Shown piece after piece: positions 18,445-27,385 of a DNA stretch of 64,000 nt (position 1 is its first letter; the number at the start of each line of letters is the position of its first letter). A model generated the notes under the pieces. It ran no database searches, was not told where the DNA came from, and saw only the letters and a list, made by a program, of their open reading frames with translations. A program made the position numbers and the translations under genes. Source of the DNA: Acidobacteriaceae bacterium (GTDB lineage Bacteria; Acidobacteriota; Terriglobia; Terriglobales; Acidobacteriaceae); contig JARLFX010000008.1 of NCBI GenBank assembly GCA_031296355.1, forward strand, positions 1-64,000, written 5' to 3'.

Positions 18445-19359
18445 ATGATCCTTGTTACTGGTGCTAGCGGTGTTCTTGGAAAGGCGTTGACGGCGGCGCT
18501 TACCCGAAACGGCGATGCATTTCGTATATTGTCAACGAATGATGGCGACCTTCGGGATGAAGCGACCACTTTAAGGCTGTTTCAAGAGATTAGACCGCGT
18601 CTCGTGTTCCATTTAGCGGCTCGAGTGCATGGCTTGATGGGAAACAAGTGCTTCCCGGCTGAAATGTTTATCGATAACGTTCGCATTAATTCCAACGTCA
18701 TTGACGCGGCGCATAAGGTTCAGTGCAAGAAAATCGTCGCCATCAGCTCCGTCGCAGTTTATTCATCGGATTGCCAAATGCCGATATCGGAAGAAATGAT
18801 ATGGGATGGCCCTCCGCATGGCTCGGAGGCGTCCTATGGTCATGTAAAGCGAGCGATGTTGGCGCAGCTTGAAGCCTACAATATGCAATATGGTATGGCA
18901 TATGCGTGTCCAATACTGACGAATATCTACGGACCGCACGATCGATTTGATAGCGTATATGGCCATGTTGTCCCGTCTCTCATAGCGAAATTCTACAAGT
19001 CTGCGCGAGACGGAACTGGCGTTAGTGTTTGGGGAACCGGCATTGCGGAACGTGACTTCATTTCCGGGCAAGATGCCGCTCGGGCCCTCCTGCTGATCGC
19101 TGAGAAGCATATCGGACCAATCAATGTTGCGACGGGCATGGTTTGTCCCATCCGTGACATGGTAGACATTTTACAGAAAATTTCGAAGGTTGACCGTATT
19201 ACATGGGACAGATCAAAGCCCGATGGGCAGATCCACAGGCGTTATGATGTATCTAAATTATTGAATCTTGGATTCGAGCCCGAGCTTTCTCTCGCCGAGG
19301 GCCTGGATATGACCTATCGATGGTACGCTGAGAATTTCCCGAACGTCCGCTCGTCCTGA
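18445..19359 (+). CDS. NAD(P)-dependent sugar epimerase/reductase, GDP-fucose-synthase-like SDR
   Basis: 304 residues beginning MILVTGASGVLGKAL with the extended-SDR glycine motif. HLAARVHGLMGN, the catalytic serine in ISSVAVYS, and SYGHVKRAML with the Y-xxx-K pair are intact. The arrangement ARVGG/VHG plus NIYGPHDRFD resembles GDP-L-fucose synthase (Fcl) and related 3,5-epimerase/4-reductases, but it is not close enough to claim that reaction. GAGGCGAG precedes the ATG. Codon use is more AT-rich than in the flanking genes, which hints at separate origin. It probably makes a GDP- or dTDP-linked deoxy sugar for the surface glycan. Confidence 0.83.
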   Translation: MILVTGASGVLGKALTAALTRNGDAFRILSTNDGDLRDEATTLRLFQEIRPRLVFHLAARVHGLMGNKCFPAEMFIDNVRINSNVIDAAHKVQCKKIVAISSVAVYSSDCQMPISEEMIWDGPPHGSEASYGHVKRAMLAQLEAYNMQYGMAYACPILTNIYGPHDRFDSVYGHVVPSLIAKFYKSARDGTGVSVWGTGIAERDFISGQDAARALLLIAEKHIGPINVATGMVCPIRDMVDILQKISKVDRITWDRSKPDGQIHRRYDVSKLLNLGFEPELSLAEGLDMTYRWYAENFPNVRSS

Positions 19360-19771
19360 TAGCCTATTTTAGCGTATCGTAACTTATTGGGAATGCGAGA
19401 AATCGCTTGTCACGGCCTCCCGGGCGGGGTGACTGGCTTGGCAGGCAGCCGTCGGTTATGGCCGACACTCGTCGGCCGAAACGACAAGGGGCTGCGACAG
19501 GGTGCTGACCGGGCCTCGGCGGCGCGCGCGGCGGCGCTTGAAATCTGCCCATTGCTTGCCGGTCATCGCTTGACTGCCCAGGATTGCGGCCCTCCATTCC
19601 CCTCGTGGGCCAGCGCCTGTTCCATGTGATGAATATCCACCCGCCATTGTCGAATTTCGCACCATGGTGCTGCGTGAAGAGCGCAACGATGGCTGCGGCA
19701 TCAAAGCCCATCAGAACACAACTCCGGCGGTAGATGTATGGTTCTGGAATGAATATGTGCAAGAGATCGCG
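19360..19771. other. Spacer without recognisable gene
   Basis: About 410 bases between two plus-strand genes. A 132-codon minus-strand frame spans most of it, but its translation is low-complexity Arg/Pro-rich and has no motif or ribosome site, which is what a chance frame in GC-rich DNA looks like. The region may contain the promoter for the glycosyltransferase at 19772. Confidence 0.35.
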
Positions 19772-20659
19772 ATGAAGCTTTCTATTATTACCCCCTGCCT
19801 CAACGCGGCGCAGGTATTACGGTGCTGTATCGACAGCGTGTTACAACAGGGCGGTGCGACGATCGAGCACATCATCATGGACGGTGGATCGACCGACGGG
19901 ACACAGGAGATTCTCGCAGAATTCCCGACTATTCGCTGGCAGTCGCGAGCTGACGAGGGCATGTACGACGCCATGAACCGCGGAATGGCAATGGCAACGG
20001 GGGACGTCATCGCATTTTTAAACAGCGACGATCGGTTGGCGCCCGGTGCGGTTCAATCTGTCGCGGCAGCATTCCGCGACGATCCCGCGGCGCCATGCGT
20101 CACCGGTTTTGCTCAATTGCAGCCCCCCAACGGTGATGCGCCGTGGCTCTATCCAGCGCCGCTACGCCGGTTGAGTGTTGCGGCGGCCTTGTACGGTCCG
20201 GTCCTGCTCAATGCCCGGTTTTTTCGACGAGCGATCTTCGATACGGTTGGTGTTTTTTACCCTAAATTTAAGGTTGCTGGCGACCGCGATTTCATCTTGC
20301 GATGTGCCGCAAGTGGCATGGAAACGGTCCAGATCGATGACATCGTCTATATCTATAATTCTCACCCGAAATCTCTGACGTTCTCGGAGCAGGGCCTATT
20401 GACGGCTGCGGCAGACAATCTCCGCCTGAGTCGTGATCGGCTTGATACCCTGCCTCATCATGACCCGATGCGACCCCTCTATCGAGCCTGGCACGGTTGG
20501 TCGGTTGGCCAAAACGCCTATTATGCCATCAAATTCAACCATATCGGCCAAGCTCTGCAGCAGTCTTGCCAAGCCTTCGCCGGAGACTGCGCCTGGCCTT
20601 ACTACTTTATCCTGGGTTTGCCCAAAATTCGCCGGTTTCGCAGCGGCGAGTTTGCGTAA
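19772..20659 (+). CDS. Family 2 glycosyltransferase
   Basis: 295 residues starting MKLSIITPCLNAAQVLRCCI, a standard GT2 N-terminus with the nucleotide-binding segment; HIIMDGGSTDGTQEIL, the acceptor-side EGMYDAMNRG and the metal-binding AFLNSDDRLAP follow. The EGMYDAMNRGM signature is typical of WcaA/colanic-acid-type enzymes. It is a soluble GT-A enzyme adding one sugar from a nucleotide donor to a lipid-linked glycan on the inner face of the membrane. I start at 19772, where homology begins; the frame is open for 36 more codons. It converges with another GT2 gene 70 bases away. Confidence 0.9.
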   Translation: MKLSIITPCLNAAQVLRCCIDSVLQQGGATIEHIIMDGGSTDGTQEILAEFPTIRWQSRADEGMYDAMNRGMAMATGDVIAFLNSDDRLAPGAVQSVAAAFRDDPAAPCVTGFAQLQPPNGDAPWLYPAPLRRLSVAAALYGPVLLNARFFRRAIFDTVGVFYPKFKVAGDRDFILRCAASGMETVQIDDIVYIYNSHPKSLTFSEQGLLTAAADNLRLSRDRLDTLPHHDPMRPLYRAWHGWSVGQNAYYAIKFNHIGQALQQSCQAFAGDCAWPYYFILGLPKIRRFRSGEFA

Positions 20660-20728
20660 ATCGACCAAAATAGCGTCCCGGGTCAGTGGGTTGTCCGGAC
20701 ATGGCATGGCTCGCGCTGCCGCGTGGCG

Positions 20729-21613
20729 TCATGGAGGATTTGGCGGCGATAGACTTCCTCTCGGGGGCGGCGGGAGCCACGTCTCTGCGCGCAAGGCGCC
20801 ATGCCAGATTACGTTGAAGTCCTGGCCGATATGGTACGCTGTTCCCGACCGCCAACATGCCGCGGCTCCCCAAACGGCACCAGCCCAGTAGCTGTATTCG
20901 CCAATGGCCCGTCCCAGAAAACGGGAAACTGGATCCCGACGAAGGCGATAGCGGCGACGGATCTGGCCAACTTCGGCCAGGCCGATCGTTTGATAAGAGT
21001 GAGTCGATTTTGCTTGAGCATGGCGCCGGAAGGCGGCCAGGAAGCCGGGGAGCTTGCAGCAGCGGCCATGACGCAGGAACCGGACGAACAGGTCGTAATC
21101 CAAGGCAAAGCGAAGCGATACATCGACGTTGCCCGCCCGCGCCATCAAGTTGCGGCGCCAGAAGCAAGTTTCCTGGGGCAATAAAGGCCAAGCCTGTAAC
21201 AGGGGCCCAGTCAATGGCGGTAACAGCCAGAAACCGGTAATCCGGTCTCCGGGATCGACGATGCAGCGATTGCTGAATACCATATCGACAGTGGGGTTCT
21301 GGGCGAATGCCGTTGCAACACGTTGCAGGCAATCGGGGGCCAGGAGGTCGTCGCTGTTCAGGTAGCACAAGATATCGCCGGTGGCGCGTGCCAAGCCTTC
21401 AGCGACCGCGGCCGCCTGGCCGTCATCCGGAGTGGAACGCCAATAGGTAAGGTGGTCCGCATAAGCTTCGATGATGGCCAGACTGCCATCCGTCGAGCCG
21501 CCGTCCAGGATCAGGTACTCAAGATCAGGATAATCCTGGCACAGCACGCTGCGGATGGTGCGATCGAGAAATTCGGCTTGATTGTAGGACGGCGTGACGA
21601 CCGAGATTTTCAT
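20729..21613 (-). CDS. Family 2 glycosyltransferase
   Basis: 294 residues from the ATG at 21613. MKISVVTPSYNQAEFLDRTI, YLILDGGSTDGSLAII, DDGQAAAVAEGLARATG and CYLNSDDLLAP (DxD equivalent) define a GT-A family 2 enzyme. LPQETCFWRR and the acceptor-binding region fit the same group as the 19772 product, but the two differ enough not to be recent duplicates. The C-terminus is Pro-rich (LPPPPRGSLSPPNPP). It probably adds a sugar during assembly of a surface polysaccharide or glycan. There is a weak ribosome site. No close operon partner is seen: the next gene upstream on this strand is the carbonic anhydrase, 210 bases away. Confidence 0.9.
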   Translation of the reverse strand: MKISVVTPSYNQAEFLDRTIRSVLCQDYPDLEYLILDGGSTDGSLAIIEAYADHLTYWRSTPDDGQAAAVAEGLARATGDILCYLNSDDLLAPDCLQRVATAFAQNPTVDMVFSNRCIVDPGDRITGFWLLPPLTGPLLQAWPLLPQETCFWRRNLMARAGNVDVSLRFALDYDLFVRFLRHGRCCKLPGFLAAFRRHAQAKSTHSYQTIGLAEVGQIRRRYRLRRDPVSRFLGRAIGEYSYWAGAVWGAAACWRSGTAYHIGQDFNVIWHGALRAETWLPPPPRGSLSPPNPP

Positions 21614-21823
21614 CAAGGAATGCCTTCATGCTCCAGCGCGTTGTACGGGTATGCCAAGGGTTAAGGTCTCCTCAGCTTGGCTGCTCATGCGGTGCGGATG
21701 GATTGCGGGCGCTTACGGGCGAACATTTACGTGAGGATATCAGGCGATTGTCGCGATTTCGCCGGCTTGCGGGCGCTTATCTCTGCGCCTGTGCCGATCA
21801 TGGAAATTGGGACGCGGGAGCTT

Positions 21824-22438
21824 TTAATCCAGCCGTTCAAGATCCTCCCGCCGACAGATCGTCACATCGAGATCCGAAACCAAGCCATTGGCCAACGAAT
21901 AAATCCAGCCATGGACATGCAGACTCTGGCCGCGCTCCCAGGCTTCTTGTACGAAGACGTCGGATGCGACGTTTCTGACTTGGCGAATGACGTTGAGCTC
22001 GCACAGGCGATCGAGTCGGGTCTGAGAATCCGGTAACGCGGCGAGTTCATGACGGTGTTGGTGGTGAACCTCGCGGATCGGGTGCAGCCAGTGATCGACA
22101 AGGCCCCGGCGTTGACCATCGACAGCAGCACTAACGCCGCCACAGCCATAATGGCCCACCACCATGATGTGCTTGACCTTCAACACATCGACGGCAAACT
22201 GCAGGACCGAGAGGTAATTGGTATCCTGTGGCGACGCGAGATTGGCAACATTCCGGTGTACGAACAGTTCCCCGGGATCAAGGCCGACAATCTCATTGGC
22301 TGGGACCCGACTATCGGAACAGCCAATCCAGAGATACTCCGGTGCCTGTTGTCGCACGAGCCGCCGAAAAAAATCGGCATCGCTGGATATTTTACGTTCC
22401 ACCCAGGCCCGATTGTTTGCTTTCAAGTGATCCAGCAT
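21824..22438 (-). CDS. can: Beta-class carbonic anhydrase
   Basis: 204 residues from ATG 22438 with AAGGA upstream. Zinc ligands and catalytic dyad are in place: C40 and D42/R44 in GCSDSR, H96 and C99 in GHYGCGG. These correspond to C42, D44, H98 and C101 of E. coli Can. It interconverts CO2 and bicarbonate in the cytoplasm, supplying bicarbonate to carboxylases. Its role is general housekeeping, and it is out of theme among the glycan genes. A TPR membrane protein gene ends 96 bases upstream on the same strand. Confidence 0.95.
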   Translation of the reverse strand: MLDHLKANNRAWVERKISSDADFFRRLVRQQAPEYLWIGCSDSRVPANEIVGLDPGELFVHRNVANLASPQDTNYLSVLQFAVDVLKVKHIMVVGHYGCGGVSAAVDGQRRGLVDHWLHPIREVHHQHRHELAALPDSQTRLDRLCELNVIRQVRNVASDVFVQEAWERGQSLHVHGWIYSLANGLVSDLDVTICRREDLERLD

Positions 22439-22534
22439 GAAGGTATCCTTACCGATAGCGACCCTGAATGGGACTTCTCTGAGATCCCGTCCATGATCGG
22501 TAGCGCGATTTGACATCACGCCAAGCCCACGACC

Positions 22535-23599
22535 TCAGACGGTTTTCAGGAATTCGGTTACGAAGGCCCGCCAGTCATCAGCTGGAGCATCACAACGCGC
22601 TGAATGCTCCTTGCCGGGGCAAGACAGGCTGACACCACCGAAGCGCCACAACCGATCCCATAATGCGCCATCCTGGGCGATCTGCTTCAGGACATAGCGC
22701 TTTGTTCGTCGGTTGATCACGCGCCGCAACCGCGTCCAATAAGCCAGAACGCTTGCCACCAGAACGCCAATGCCAGCCGGCCAGGATAGGAACCACGCGA
22801 CCAGCCCCGCCACAATCAGCACCGCATAGAGGAACTGGGTTGAGAACGCGTCACCTGCGACGGGGCAATCCAAATGGTTAATCCGCTTGAGGTCGATTTC
22901 GATCCGGATCTGGCCATTCTGGATCGCTTGGCACAAGCCGCGGTAAAGCATGCTGTCCCGGGTTTCGTGGTGTCGCGATAGGCGGAGGTAGATCTCCTGT
23001 TCGCTAAGGGTCTCCAGCGATTCCTCTTCCGCTGCCGCATCACGCTGATTGATGGCTTCCTGGCGATAGGCCACCGCCTGCGTCTGCTCAGGAAACAGGT
23101 CGATGATCCGATCGTATCCCGCGATGGCGTCTTCGATTCGACCGATCTGCTGCAGGCTGCCCGCCAGGCTGAAATAGGAATCGAAATGACGGGGGTCGTG
23201 CTGGATCGCTGTCTCAAAGCAGGCCATGGCCTCGCTATGCCGATCGAGCTTTTGCAACGCTAATCCAAGGTTATAGTGGCTCTGCGTATCGGTTGGGTTT
23301 CGGGTGACCGCAAGGCGTAGCGTGGTGACGGCCTCATCCAGGCGCCCTGCCGCCCGAAACGCCTCACCGAGATTGCAACCGTATTGTCCGATGGCATCGC
23401 CAACCGCGACGGCGTGCCCGATCAGGGTGATGGCCTGGTCCGGCCGCCCGACTTGGCACATCAAGACCCCAAGGGCATTAAGGGCATCGGCATGGTCGGG
23501 TTGCTGGCACAGGATTTGACGATAGCGCGCGTCGGCGGACTCCAGACGCCCCGCCTGGTGCTGTTTGACCGCTTCGGTCAGAGATTCAATCATCGACAT
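22535..23599 (-). CDS. TPR protein with C-terminal membrane anchor, sharing the TPR head of the GT9 proteins
   Basis: 354 residues from ATG 23599; the frame is open upstream without support. Residues 1-180 are about five TPR units whose first unit (EAVKQHQAGRLESADARYRQ, then PDHADALNALGVL) is the same head found at the start of the TPR-GT9 proteins. After an acidic linker (RDAAAEEESLETLSEQE), two adjacent hydrophobic segments (FLYAVLIVAGLVAWFLSW and AGIGVLVASVLAYW) form a membrane hairpin near residues 265-305. The ending is short and cysteine-containing (SLSCPGKEHSARC). No GT9 domain is present. It could dock the same protein partner at the membrane. The function is otherwise unknown. Confidence 0.75.
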   Translation of the reverse strand: MSMIESLTEAVKQHQAGRLESADARYRQILCQQPDHADALNALGVLMCQVGRPDQAITLIGHAVAVGDAIGQYGCNLGEAFRAAGRLDEAVTTLRLAVTRNPTDTQSHYNLGLALQKLDRHSEAMACFETAIQHDPRHFDSYFSLAGSLQQIGRIEDAIAGYDRIIDLFPEQTQAVAYRQEAINQRDAAAEEESLETLSEQEIYLRLSRHHETRDSMLYRGLCQAIQNGQIRIEIDLKRINHLDCPVAGDAFSTQFLYAVLIVAGLVAWFLSWPAGIGVLVASVLAYWTRLRRVINRRTKRYVLKQIAQDGALWDRLWRFGGVSLSCPGKEHSARCDAPADDWRAFVTEFLKTV

Positions 23600-23746
23600 G
23601 GTCGCTTTCTTTAGCGGATGCTCCCGGACCATGCACCGGAAAAAGCGCAGCATCGAAGGCTCCGCGGACGAATTCCACCGTCGTTGCTGCAATCCGTGTT
23701 TTTCTTTTGCCTGGGCGTGATCGATGCCTTGCCCGTGTCACGCTGG

Positions 23747-24490
23747 TCATGTTTCAGAGCGATGCTCAGATCGGATCAACAAACCATGGGAATCGAAATA
23801 GCGATTGATAAAGGCCGGCGCGGCCGCATAGGTTTCCGGAAGTCCGATGTCCGTGAAAGGTCCGCAGGCTATCATGGTCTCGACGGCCCCACGCAGGATC
23901 AGATCCGGTAGCAGGTCGCGTTCGAACGAGCAACGCTCCAATGAACGGGCTAATGCGGATCGTGCCAAGATATAAACGCCGGCATTGACCAGCCCGGGGC
24001 CTGCGTTCTGCTGCTTTTCGTGAAATCCGACAAGGCGGCGACCCTTCAACTCCGCTCGCCCATAACGACCGCTGTCTTCGACATCGATCAACGCGACGGT
24101 CGCCTCGGCGCGATGGTTGCGGTGGTGGGAAAGCTGGGCTGCGAGGTCAAGTCCGACGAAACTGTCGCCATTCATCGCCAGGATCGGGTCACTGCTCGTC
24201 GCCGTCATGGCATTGATCAGAGCCCCACCCGTGTCCAGGCTCTGCGACTCCCGAATGAATCGAAGCGGAATCACCGGCGGATGGCTCTGGTAATGATCGA
24301 CAATGCGATCAGCCAGATGCCCGAGCGCCAAAACGACTTCGCGAACGATGCCACTGGCAGCCAACTGTATCAGTAGGTAATCAAGGAAAGGCCGCCCTGC
24401 GACGGGTGCCAACGGTTTGGGAATGTCGTGAATGACAGGCGCCAGTCGCGTTCCGCGGCCGCCACAAAGGATGATGGCATCAAGCATCAT
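23747..24490 (-). CDS. hddC: D-glycero-D-manno-heptose 1-phosphate guanylyltransferase-like (HddC)
   Basis: 247 residues. The N-terminus AIILCGGRGTRLAP followed by IPKPLAPVAGRPFLDYLL is the sugar-nucleotidyltransferase signature; NGDSFVGLDL is the metal-binding site. Its position nine bases after a GHMP kinase of the HddA type makes the heptose-1-phosphate guanylyltransferase assignment likely, giving GDP-D-glycero-alpha-D-manno-heptose. Mannose-1-phosphate or glucose-1-phosphate as substrate is the alternative. Two adjacent ATGs (24490 and 24487) are possible. The isomerase GmhA and phosphatase GmhB needed for the same pathway are not in this window. Confidence 0.8.
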   Translation of the reverse strand: MMLDAIILCGGRGTRLAPVIHDIPKPLAPVAGRPFLDYLLIQLAASGIVREVVLALGHLADRIVDHYQSHPPVIPLRFIRESQSLDTGGALINAMTATSSDPILAMNGDSFVGLDLAAQLSHHRNHRAEATVALIDVEDSGRYGRAELKGRRLVGFHEKQQNAGPGLVNAGVYILARSALARSLERCSFERDLLPDLILRGAVETMIACGPFTDIGLPETYAAAPAFINRYFDSHGLLIRSEHRSET

Positions 24491-24499
24491 TTTAAACGA

Positions 24500-25501
24500 T
24501 CAGTCCTGTGCCTGATGGAAAATGACAGAACCAACCCCATCAATCGTAAAGTCGACACAGTTGCGACGGTCGAGGGCCTCGCAAAATGCTGTCCGACGGT
24601 CAGGCGGGACGACCATCAGAAGAAACCCCCCCCCTCCGGCACCACAAAGCTTGCCACCGATCGCGCCTAACGCGATGCAGTGTTGATAGAGCTCATCAAT
24701 CGCCGGATTGGAAATCTGCGTCGTCAAGCGGCGTTTGATCGCCCAACTTTCATTTAGCAGGCGGCCAACGGCCTGGGCGCGCGCTTCACCGCTTCCGGTT
24801 TGCAACGCCTTGTGGCCCTCTTCCATCAGCACCATCAGTTCCGACAAGTCCTTGTCCAATTTCCGCTCCTGCGTCGCCTGAATTTGCTCGGCGACAATCG
24901 GACTTGCATGGCGCTTGATGCCGGTAAACACGAGAACCATCCAGTCCGACAATGTCTTAAGAGCACTTCCGGTAATATCGATCGGGGAGAGGCTGATCCG
25001 ATCCTGGTTGAAATCAAACCGGTTGAAGCCCCCGAACGCGGCATGAAGCTGATCCTGCACCCCAACATTCTCGCGCAACAGCACCCGCTCGACATAGATC
25101 GCTTCTCGGGCCAGCTCCAGCTTGGTTCGTGGGACCCGTCCCAGACTCGATACCATATTAATCATGCCGACGGTGAAGGCCGAGGAGCTGCCAAGGCCGA
25201 TACTGGCCGGCAAATCGGCTTGAACCGAAATGTCCAATGGTTCCTGGATGCCATAGCGATCGAAGACAGCGCGCACCACAGGATGCTGGATATCCCCAAT
25301 CGTCTCAACAGTCTCAACCTTGGAATAACTTAGTCGATAGCGATAATCGACCCATGCTCCCAAGCGCAATGCAGAAATATAGATGTATTTCGAAATTGCA
25401 AAACCGATGACAGCGCCCGGATGATGTTGAAAATAGGCGGGATAGTCGGTGCCTCCCCCAAACAGGCTGACACGTAGCGGTGTCCGTGACATAATAATCA
25501 T
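24500..25501 (-). CDS. hddA: D-glycero-D-manno-heptose 7-phosphate kinase-like (HddA, GHMP family)
   Basis: 333 residues, the usual HddA length. MSRTPLRVSLFGGGTDYPAY is characteristic of the HddA/FKP-type GHMP kinases, the ATP loop is LPASIGLGSSSAFTVGMIN at about residues 98-116, and GGKLCGAGGGGFLLMVVPP is the third GHMP motif. HddA phosphorylates D-glycero-D-manno-heptose 7-phosphate at C1, the step before HddC. The ATG overlaps the upstream stop by 4 bases (ATGA), so translation is coupled. A fucokinase or other sugar kinase activity is possible, but hddC next door favours heptose. Confidence 0.85.
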   Translation of the reverse strand: MIIMSRTPLRVSLFGGGTDYPAYFQHHPGAVIGFAISKYIYISALRLGAWVDYRYRLSYSKVETVETIGDIQHPVVRAVFDRYGIQEPLDISVQADLPASIGLGSSSAFTVGMINMVSSLGRVPRTKLELAREAIYVERVLLRENVGVQDQLHAAFGGFNRFDFNQDRISLSPIDITGSALKTLSDWMVLVFTGIKRHASPIVAEQIQATQERKLDKDLSELMVLMEEGHKALQTGSGEARAQAVGRLLNESWAIKRRLTTQISNPAIDELYQHCIALGAIGGKLCGAGGGGFLLMVVPPDRRTAFCEALDRRNCVDFTIDGVGSVIFHQAQD

Positions 25502-26430
25502 GGCGACGGCTCCGACAATGATTGGGCCACGTATTGCAATCCGGCGACCAAGTCGATCCGAGGTTTCCAGCCGCTCGCCGTGAGGAAGCGGGAGCTGTCC
25601 AGGACTTTGCGCAATGTCCCTTGAAAGCTGTTCTCAGGATGTTCGATCACCGCCGGCCAGTCCAGGGCCTCCAGTACCGCGCGTGCGACCGCACCAACGG
25701 TCGTCGGTTGATTGGCGGCACAGTTAAGGATCTGATTCTCGAAGCAGGAATCCGCCGCGACAATCGCCTCGATCTGATCGGTCACGTACAGGCACTCGCG
25801 TACGGTTGCCGGGTTACCCCACACGGTAAAAACGCGGGAGCCCGAAGCCCGCTCCGCGAGAGCACGGGACATCATGCCACCGATGAAATGGGCACGATCA
25901 TTCGCGGTATGATCAAAAGGACCATAGAGCGTCGCCAGAATACAGTGCAACCAGCGCAGGCCGTATTGTCGGGCGTACGCATCGCTACCGGTCACGAGGA
26001 CCTGCTTGGCGAGGCCGTAGCATTGTACCGAAGGATGCAAAGGTCCGGTCATGAACCGGCCTTCGGTGATCGGGTCCGGATTCTCTGGATAAGCGCATGA
26101 GCTTCCCGTCGAAATCAACTTAGCCTGTGGCTGCCATTGTGCCCAGGCCCGCAAGACATTCAGATGGATCCGGGCATTCACGTCCAGCAACGTGGCCGGA
26201 ATCTCATATTGGCGTTGGCCAGTTCGCTGATGTGTTGCCAAATGCACGATTCGCCCGCAACGGGGCGCAACCTGGAACAGCCGTTCGCAGGTTGCAGCAT
26301 CGGTCAGATCTCCATCGGCTCGGCCGATCGCGTGAGAGGGCCAACCACGCTGCTCCAGCCAGATGCGCAGATTTCGGCCAACGAATCCGTCAGCTCCAAG
26401 GATCAGCGTCGGCTCATCTGCCCAGGACAT
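25498..26430 (-). CDS. NAD-dependent nucleotide-sugar epimerase/dehydratase (SDR)
   Basis: 310 residues: LILGADGFVGRNLRIWL with the SDR glycine motif, STGSSCAYPENPDPITEG with the catalytic serine region, and CYGLAKQVL with Y-xxx-K. SSCAYP plus the 'E-x-F-x-x-G-P-L-H-P' stretch recalls GDP-L-fucose synthase and GDP-6-deoxy-heptose reductases (DmhB-like). In an operon with hddA/hddC it may act on a GDP-heptose, for example reducing or epimerising a 4-keto intermediate; this is inference. Its start overlaps the upstream gene by 17 bases and its stop overlaps hddA by 4. Confidence 0.85.
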   Translation of the reverse strand: MSWADEPTLILGADGFVGRNLRIWLEQRGWPSHAIGRADGDLTDAATCERLFQVAPRCGRIVHLATHQRTGQRQYEIPATLLDVNARIHLNVLRAWAQWQPQAKLISTGSSCAYPENPDPITEGRFMTGPLHPSVQCYGLAKQVLVTGSDAYARQYGLRWLHCILATLYGPFDHTANDRAHFIGGMMSRALAERASGSRVFTVWGNPATVRECLYVTDQIEAIVAADSCFENQILNCAANQPTTVGAVARAVLEALDWPAVIEHPENSFQGTLRKVLDSSRFLTASGWKPRIDLVAGLQYVAQSLSEPSP

Positions 26431-27385
26431 TGCGATACCACTCTATTGTCGGGATCAAGCCCTGTTCGAGTTGCGTCATGGGGCCCGGATGGAAAGCGCG
26501 ACGCAGAGCTTCGACAGCACACTGCCGGTGGACGACATCACCTGTGGCCGCCCCACCGACCACAATTGGACGATTGCACCTCGTCAAACGCAGCACCGTT
26601 TCAGCCAAGTATTGGATCGTCACATTCTGCCCGGTCGCCAGGTTGAACACCCCGGTGCGTTCGCGCCAGGAGAGTGATCGTGTCAGCACGTCAACGACAT
26701 CATCGATAAAGATAAAATCCCGGGTGGCGGCCGGATTGCCTCGTATCGTGAAGGGGCCGTCACCGCACAAGGCCCGGATCACGAACGCGGGAACGACGTG
26801 GGCCGATTCCTCATCAATCGCATCGAAGGGGCCGTAGGGGTTCGACAATCGAAAGGCTACGGTATGGATGCCGTATTTTTCGAGAAATAACCGTGAATAG
26901 GTCTCGGCGACTCGCTTTGACCAGCCATACATCATTTCGCTTACGAAAGGATCGTTTTCTGGAAGTGGCTGTTGATCATCCAGAACGATCTGCGAGGCAC
27001 CGTAAACCGCGATGCTGCTGGCGAGGCGGACTTCGTTGATTCCCTTCTCGGCACAGAAGCTGTAAATCCAACCCGCAAGGTCAACATTTTCGACCAAAAT
27101 CCGTGCTTGGTCAGTACGAAATTTGACCGCGTCATAGCGACTGGCGGCAAGATGAACCACGATGGCGTCGGCACCGGGGTCCAGGGCGCCAAGATCCCGA
27201 ACCGCCACCTGTTCGATCCGCGATAAAGCAACTCCACTTGGTCCCGTCGGCAGAACATCGCCGCGGTTGATCGCAATCACGCGGTCGACCTGACAGGCCA
27301 ACCGTTGCAGCAGATTTCGGCCAACGAAGCCGGTTGCGCCGGTCACGATCACGGTTGCCGGCGGGTTCTCAATGGACATGGGCAT
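26414..27385 (-). CDS. NAD-dependent nucleotide-sugar epimerase/dehydratase (SDR)
   Basis: 323 residues from ATG 27385, chosen because GGAAA lies seven bases before it; a second ATG two codons on (27379) is also possible. TGATGFVGRNLLQRL is the cofactor motif, LASSIAVYGASQIV the serine region, and MMYGWSKRVAETY carries Y-xxx-K. NPYGPFDAIDEESAHVVPAF is like that of GDP-mannose or UDP-glucose epimerases. It is the second gene in the five-gene operon, overlapping the C-methyltransferase gene by 17 bases. It likely modifies the heptose or hexose moiety made by this operon. Confidence 0.85.
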   Translation of the reverse strand: MPMSIENPPATVIVTGATGFVGRNLLQRLACQVDRVIAINRGDVLPTGPSGVALSRIEQVAVRDLGALDPGADAIVVHLAASRYDAVKFRTDQARILVENVDLAGWIYSFCAEKGINEVRLASSIAVYGASQIVLDDQQPLPENDPFVSEMMYGWSKRVAETYSRLFLEKYGIHTVAFRLSNPYGPFDAIDEESAHVVPAFVIRALCGDGPFTIRGNPAATRDFIFIDDVVDVLTRSLSWRERTGVFNLATGQNVTIQYLAETVLRLTRCNRPIVVGGAATGDVVHRQCAVEALRRAFHPGPMTQLEQGLIPTIEWYRNVLGR

